From NCBI GenBank assembly GCA_964415865.1, contig CAYQBY010000043.1:1-8583 (forward strand): a DNA stretch of 8,583 nucleotides, read 5' to 3'. Positions 7,387 through 8,583 of the stretch are shown piece by piece (the stretch's first letter is position 1; the number at the start of each line of letters is the position of its first letter). The position numbers and the translations under genes are program-made. Source of the DNA: Thiopontia sp964415865 (lineage in GTDB: Bacteria > Pseudomonadota > Gammaproteobacteria > GCF-002020875). The notes under the pieces were generated by a model, which made no database searches, was not told where the DNA came from, and saw only the letters and a list, made by a program, of their open reading frames with translations.

Positions 7387-7860
7387 GTGAGGCCTCATCT
7401 GGTCAGGGGTAGGCCCTGCACTGAAGTACTCATCAGCATCATCAATATCCATCACTACACCCTCCTCACTACAGTCACCACAGATCATCTCCTGTTCAAA
7501 ATCGTTCCACCCGCGCAGACCAGTTCTTAGAGAGGAGACATGTTTATACCCCATAAGCTGCATTGTATGGGCAGCAAAAATACTGCGGTTTCCAGAGCGG
7601 CAGGCAACAATAATTTCCCGATCACGGGCAATGGCCAGTTCCGGAACAGTCTCCTCATAGTTCCATTCGCATGCGGTCTCTAAAATACCGCGTGGTACAT
7701 TGATGGAGTTGCGAATATGCATCTTCTTGAATTCGTATGGTTCACGAACATCCACAATAAGGATCTCATTCTCCTCAGACAGTCTATCCGTCAGATCCCA
7801 TGGAAAAACCTCGGTAATGTGTGGTGTTAGCTCTTTTATAAGTTCAGTGTAGAGTTTCAT
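7384..7860 (-). CDS. single-domain rhodanese-like protein (probable sulfurtransferase)
   Basis: 158 residues with one rhodanese domain at about 18-125. Family marks are ILIVDVREPYEFKKMHI (33-49), INVPRGILE (53-61), and the active loop CRSGNRS with catalytic Cys87, a six-residue loop typical of sulfurtransferases rather than phosphatases. GLRGWN (114-119) closes the domain. The acidic tail (about 125-158) adds a CGDC pair (C127, C130) that could bind metal or form a disulfide; that is inference. No signal peptide or membrane helix is seen, so it is probably cytoplasmic. It lies 23 bases downstream of the response-regulator gene on the same strand, so probably one transcript. The ATG has no clear ribosome site, which may mean coupling or low expression. 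The physiological sulfur donor and acceptor cannot be read from sequence. The stop lies within the palindromic repeat. Confidence 0.9.
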   Translation of the reverse strand: MKLYTELIKELTPHITEVFPWDLTDRLSEENEILIVDVREPYEFKKMHIRNSINVPRGILETACEWNYEETVPELAIARDREIIVACRSGNRSIFAAHTMQLMGYKHVSSLRTGLRGWNDFEQEMICGDCSEEGVVMDIDDADEYFSAGPTPDQMRPH

Positions 7861-7883
7861 AGTATCGGTTTGTCGTTTTCAGT

Positions 7884-8534
7884 TTATTTCTGGTGTTTGG
7901 TAATTCCACGCTCCACAGCAATGACTGCAGCCTCCACGCGTGAGTGCACATCCAGTTTACGGAGGATGGATTTGACGTGCAGTTTAACCGTGCCGTCAGA
8001 GATATCCAGCTCCCGTCCAATCACCTTGTTACTCTGCCCCTCTGCAAGATGGAGAAGAATTTCGTACTCTCTTGGTGTTAGCAGGGTTTTTAGATCATCT
8101 CGTTGGTGTGTCTTCAGAATCTCCCCCTGGGCAACACGAGCTAGTAGAGGGGTCATGGATGGGGCCACAACAACCTCTCCATTTAGGGCGCGCTCCAGTG
8201 AGGAGACCAGCTCCTCCGGTTCCATATCCTTGAGCAGATATCCCTGGGCACCACTCTGTAGTGCAGAGAGTAGGTCTGACTCCTCTTCGCTGGTAGTTAA
8301 CATAACGACCGGAATGGATGGTTCCAGTTTTTTTAGTTTAGAGAGAACCTCTATTCCATCCATCTCCGGCATTCTGAGGTCAAGCAGAACAATGTCAGGT
8401 TCCAGTTCTGTTACTAATTGCAATCCCTCCTTGCCAGTACCAACAGCAGCAGCAAGTTGAATATCATGTCCCTGCAGCAGGGCGCCGATTCCGGTACGAA
8501 ACAGGGTGTGGTCATCAATCAATAAGACTTTCAT
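7884..8534 (-). CDS. NarL/FixJ-family two-component response regulator (NarL-like)
   Basis: 216 residues. The receiver domain (about 1-118) has acidic residues D7 and D8, phospho-acceptor D52 in LLDLRMPEMDG, T80, and K102 in GYLLKDMEPEEL. A linker leads to a LuxR-type helix-turn-helix (about 150-210) with LTPREYEILLHLAEGQSNK and the recognition stretch TVKLHVKSILRKL. It aligns closely, from memory, with E. coli NarL, including the KDMEPE motif and DNA-contact positions K184, L185 and K188 (Lys, Val, Lys in NarL). A nitrate/nitrite role is plausible, but paralogues of this family answer many signals, so no symbol is given. The ATG overlaps the stop of the upstream gene as ATGA, with no separate ribosome site visible, suggesting coupled translation with its likely sensor kinase. 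The operon promoter is outside the window. Confidence 0.95.
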   Translation of the reverse strand: MKVLLIDDHTLFRTGIGALLQGHDIQLAAAVGTGKEGLQLVTELEPDIVLLDLRMPEMDGIEVLSKLKKLEPSIPVVMLTTSEEESDLLSALQSGAQGYLLKDMEPEELVSSLERALNGEVVVAPSMTPLLARVAQGEILKTHQRDDLKTLLTPREYEILLHLAEGQSNKVIGRELDISDGTVKLHVKSILRKLDVHSRVEAAVIAVERGITKHQK

Positions 8535-8583
8535 AGCAGATCAAAGATATCTTCTTCGTTACTTTCATTGACGGTTCCGGTGA
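8531..8583 (-). CDS. C-terminal end of an upstream gene, probably the partner sensor histidine kinase
   Basis: One minus-strand frame is open from the window edge and ends TGTVNESNEEDIFDLL followed by TGA, with the TGA overlapping the response-regulator ATG (ATGA). The other frame that stops here does so after five codons. The four-base overlap and gene order make a NarX-type kinase the natural guess, and the acidic tail is compatible with one. Sixteen residues hold no diagnostic motif, so the identity rests on position alone. Confidence 0.45.
   Translation of the reverse strand, partial: TGTVNESNEEDIFDLL

Noticed and set aside
7870..8460. A 196-codon plus-strand frame opposite the response regulator
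   Set aside because: It is Ser/Arg-rich low-complexity sequence produced by the reverse of a well-supported gene, with no motif and no promoter or ribosome site.

Overview
The window reads as a chromosomal segment of a gammaproteobacterium, made mostly of core genes. The main evidence is the divergent arrangement of pepA against lptF-lptG, with valS downstream of pepA, as in E. coli and relatives. The protein sequences also align closely, from memory, with the E. coli ValRS, PepA, LptF, LptG, YgiM and NarL families. A NarL-like regulator next to a rhodanese would fit a respiratory or sulfur-metabolising lineage, but the species cannot be fixed from this sequence.

Left part, minus strand (1-5020): pepA (leucyl aminopeptidase) is followed by an 88-base gap and valS (valyl-tRNA synthetase). 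valS overlaps by an ATGA junction a gene for an SH3-domain, coiled-coil, membrane-anchored envelope protein (YgiM/TIGR04211 type), which runs off the left edge. holC, which usually sits between pepA and valS in enteric relatives, is not there.

Middle, plus strand (5070-7288): lptF and lptG, joined by another ATGA overlap, encode the two membrane subunits of the LptB2FG transporter that pulls lipopolysaccharide out of the inner membrane. The pepA and lptF starts are 49 bases apart, so their control regions must share that stretch or reach into the coding ends.

The convergent gap (7286-7386) is filled by a nested palindromic repeat. It has 26-base perfect inverted arms, an inner competing hairpin, and outer 15-base ends that contain the stop codons of both flanking genes. 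It looks like a REP-type element and may also act as a bidirectional terminator.

Right part, minus strand (7384-8583): a probable operon. The last 16 codons of an upstream gene, likely a sensor kinase, overlap the start of a NarL-type response regulator, which is followed 23 bases later by a single-domain rhodanese.

I see no CRISPR array, tRNA, rRNA, prophage or complete insertion sequence. Most of the window is ordinary. The parts worth a second look are the palindrome, the holC gap, the valS/SH3-protein overlap and the regulator/rhodanese pairing.
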